DNA from: Pseudomonadota bacterium
GTDB lineage: Bacteria > Pseudomonadota > Gammaproteobacteria > Acidiferrobacterales > Acidiferrobacteraceae
Reading direction: 5' to 3'
NCBI GenBank assembly: GCA_021795255.1
Contig: JAJYPQ010000208.1
Coordinates: 1 to 6,838 of the forward strand
Length of the DNA stretch: 6,838 nucleotides
The notes beneath the pieces were generated by a model that saw only the letters and a program-made list of their open reading frames with translations, searched no databases and was not told where the DNA came from. Position 1 is the first letter of the stretch. Every line of letters begins with the position of its first letter. This document shows positions 5,971 to 6,838 of this stretch, one piece after another. A program made the translations under genes and the position numbers.

Positions 5971-6298
5971 AGCCGACCCGCGTCACGGCGGTAAAGCCGA
6001 TAGCTCCAGGAGTGCAAGGCCGATAGAGTTTGTGCGTTGAAGACCTCCACGGTAACGAGATCTCACGGGGTCACGAAAGGGGCGCCCCGAGGGCGAGCGA
6101 AGACTTGCTGCGATCATTGCGCGCAGGCTTGGTCGCTGGCCAAACGGCCGGCCCCTCGTCAGGGGTTGCCGGGATGTCCGGAGGCGCCCCGAGCCTTCTT
6201 CCGGCGCCCCTTCCAACGCAAGGTCATATATCGCCAATCGGGCCTTTAGGCTCTGGACCGTACGCCCGCGGCCAAAGCTTGGGCGCACCACACGCGAG
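5971..6298. other. Hairpin- and repeat-rich stretch between amt and the toxin-antitoxin operon
   Basis: No gene is convincing. A 70-codon frame from a TTG at 6037 lacks a ribosome site and family motifs. GGCGCCCC occurs three times (6081, 6183, 6203). The 11-mer GGCGCCCCGAG is directly repeated at 6081-6091 and 6183-6193, and AAGGGGCGCC (6077-6086) is inverted as GGCGCCCCTT (6203-6212). No hairpin with a T-run follows amt directly; a small CGGC/GCCG hairpin (5986-5998) is the closest. Confidence 0.5.
6135..6181. repeat. Three consecutive short hairpins
   Basis: Three stems follow each other: GCTGGCC (6135-6141) with GGCCGGC (6146-6152), one wobble, loop AAAC; CCCCT (6152-6156) with AGGGG (6161-6165), loop CGTC, sharing base 6152 with the first; and CCGG (6169-6172) with CCGG (6178-6181). 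They may act together as a transcript barrier or RNA stabiliser downstream of amt. No T-run follows. Confidence 0.4.
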
Positions 6299-6341
6299 TT
6301 CTTACTTGAAGAATAAGTAAGATACACATATAATATCTTAC
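6299..6341 (+). promoter_or_regulatory. Probable operator: three half-sites around the promoter
   Basis: Three copies of one 7-bp half-site are visible: TTCTTAC (6299-6305), GTAAGAT (6317-6323, inverted) and ATCTTAC (6335-6341). They form two overlapping inverted repeats: an 8-bp pair, TCTTACTT with AAGTAAGA (6300-6307 and 6315-6322), and another 8-bp pair, GTAAGATA with TATCTTAC (6317-6324 and 6334-6341). One spans the -35 box, the other the -10 box. AbrB/MazE-type antitoxins usually repress their own operon, so this is the likely autoregulatory site. Confidence 0.65.
6306..6334 (+). promoter_or_regulatory. Sigma-70 promoter of the toxin-antitoxin operon
   Basis: TTGAAG at 6306-6311 (4 of 6 matches to the -35 consensus) and a perfect TATAAT at 6329-6334 are separated by exactly 17 bp. 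The AT-rich segment stands out from GC-rich surroundings. Transcription would start near 6341, about 35 bp before the antitoxin ATG. Confidence 0.8.
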
Positions 6342-6374
6342 ATGCGAGTGAATTCACTCTATTCAGGGGGCCAC

Positions 6375-6626
6375 ATGCTGGCGACAGTCACCGATAAAGG
6401 GCAAGTAACCGTCCCCAAGGAACTGCGGGACAAGATGGGTATCGTTCCGGGCAGCAAACTCGACTTCGAACTCACAGAGCAAGGCATCCTGCACGTGCGA
6501 ATATTGGCACGGGGAGCGGACAACCTGTTTGGTATAGTGCACCACCCACATCAGGCGCATCTTGGCATTGAGGCCATGGATGAGGGCATCGCCGAAGCGG
6601 TGGAGTCACGCAACCGTCGGACATGA
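6375..6626 (+). CDS. AbrB/MazE-fold antitoxin (VapB-like)
   Basis: An 83-residue antitoxin partner of the PIN-domain toxin that follows. Residues 1 to about 45 match the swapped-hairpin AbrB/SpoVT DNA-binding domain: MLATVTDKGQVTVPKELRD, then GIVPGSKLDFEL. The C-terminal part (about 46-83), with the segment AMDEGIAEAVESR, is the region expected to bind and neutralise the toxin. The ATG at 6375 is chosen because the domain begins there and AGGGGG (6365-6370) lies 4 nt upstream; an earlier in-frame ATG at 6342 would add 11 residues unlike the family and lies at the expected transcription start. The stop overlaps the toxin start in ATGA, giving translational coupling. Expression is likely self-repressed through the half-sites upstream. 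Confidence 0.9.
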   Translation: MLATVTDKGQVTVPKELRDKMGIVPGSKLDFELTEQGILHVRILARGADNLFGIVHHPHQAHLGIEAMDEGIAEAVESRNRRT

Positions 6627-6838
6627 TAGCCCTCGACACCAATATTCTGGTGCGACTTCTTACCCGTGACGATGAAGCCCAGGCCGCTCGGGCTAAGGCG
6701 GTGTTTGATGCACAAGGTCGTGAAGAGGGCGCGCTATTTGTCTCCGATATCGTGTTGGTCGAATTGTGCTGGACCCTCGAACGCAGTTATCGGCTGTCCC
6801 GGCAAGCTATGGCCACCGTTATTCATGCCCTGCTGGAC
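6623..6838 (+). CDS. PIN-domain toxin (VapC-like), 3' end outside window
   Basis: The first 72 residues of a PIN-domain ribonuclease toxin; the gene continues past the window edge. The start MIALDTNILVRLLTRDD is a classic PIN opening, with Asp5 as first metal ligand and Thr6-Asn7 after it. SDIVLVELCWTLE follows, with Glu47 as the second expected acidic ligand. The remaining acidic residues lie beyond the window, so catalytic integrity cannot be judged. In VapC toxins this domain cleaves RNA, often tRNA or rRNA, in a Mg2+-dependent way. Its ATG overlaps the antitoxin stop by 4 bp (6623-6626), the usual VapBC arrangement. The RNA target is unknown. Confidence 0.9.
   Translation, partial: MIALDTNILVRLLTRDDEAQAARAKAVFDAQGREEGALFVSDIVLVELCWTLERSYRLSRQAMATVIHALLD

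Noticed and set aside
6037..6249. 70-codon frame with a Cys-Cys-Asp-His-Cys cluster
   Set aside because: TTG start without Shine-Dalgarno sequence and no zinc-finger spacing that I recognise; GC-rich hairpin region gives long open frames by chance.
1..6838. CRISPR array, intact insertion sequence, rRNA or tmRNA/RNase P RNA
   Set aside because: No regularly spaced repeats, no transposase motifs and no recognisable conserved RNA core were seen on either strand.

Overview
The window is chromosomal DNA from a fairly GC-rich bacterium. The protein families and styles (a CPA2 antiporter, a DUF3391/HD-GYP regulator, an Amt transporter, a VapBC pair) suggest a member of the Pseudomonadota, perhaps a gammaproteobacterium or an acidithiobacillus-like chemolithotroph. 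That placement is an inference from protein appearance only; there is no rRNA or other marker here.

Layout. From 1 to 1702 there is a plus-strand pair: the 3' part of a CPA2-type cation/proton antiporter (its 5' end lies outside the window), then, 57 bp on, a small GlcG/HbpS-family protein. From 1703 to 2526 no gene is convincing, but the stretch holds several long inverted repeats, including two adjacent long-range pairs (1870-2000 and 2007-2091), a terminator-like hairpin and a 15-bp palindrome. From 2527 to 3783 on the minus strand lies a complete c-di-GMP phosphodiesterase-type protein (DUF3391 plus HD-GYP).

From 3784 to 4770 is a second gene-poor stretch of almost 1 kb. It contains an extended -10 promoter element with an overlapping inverted repeat, GC-rich palindromes, and a candidate 35-codon gene (4113-4220) with a good Shine-Dalgarno sequence and a strong hairpin just after its stop. 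An Amt-type ammonium transporter follows (4771-5970). A third gap, 5971-6298, is rich in short hairpins and GGCGCCCC repeats. The window ends with a toxin-antitoxin operon: an AbrB/MazE-fold antitoxin (6375-6626) overlapping by 4 bp a PIN-domain VapC-like toxin (6623 to the window end). Its promoter at 6306-6334 is flanked and overlapped by three copies of a TTCTTAC/ATCTTAC half-site.

The genes do not form one pathway. Ion or pH homeostasis, c-di-GMP turnover, ammonium uptake and a toxin-antitoxin module sit side by side, separated by unusually long non-coding stretches rich in inverted repeats. The most useful leads are the toxin-antitoxin operator, the small gene at 4113 and the inverted-repeat cluster at 1870-2303. 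I see no clear new multi-gene system.
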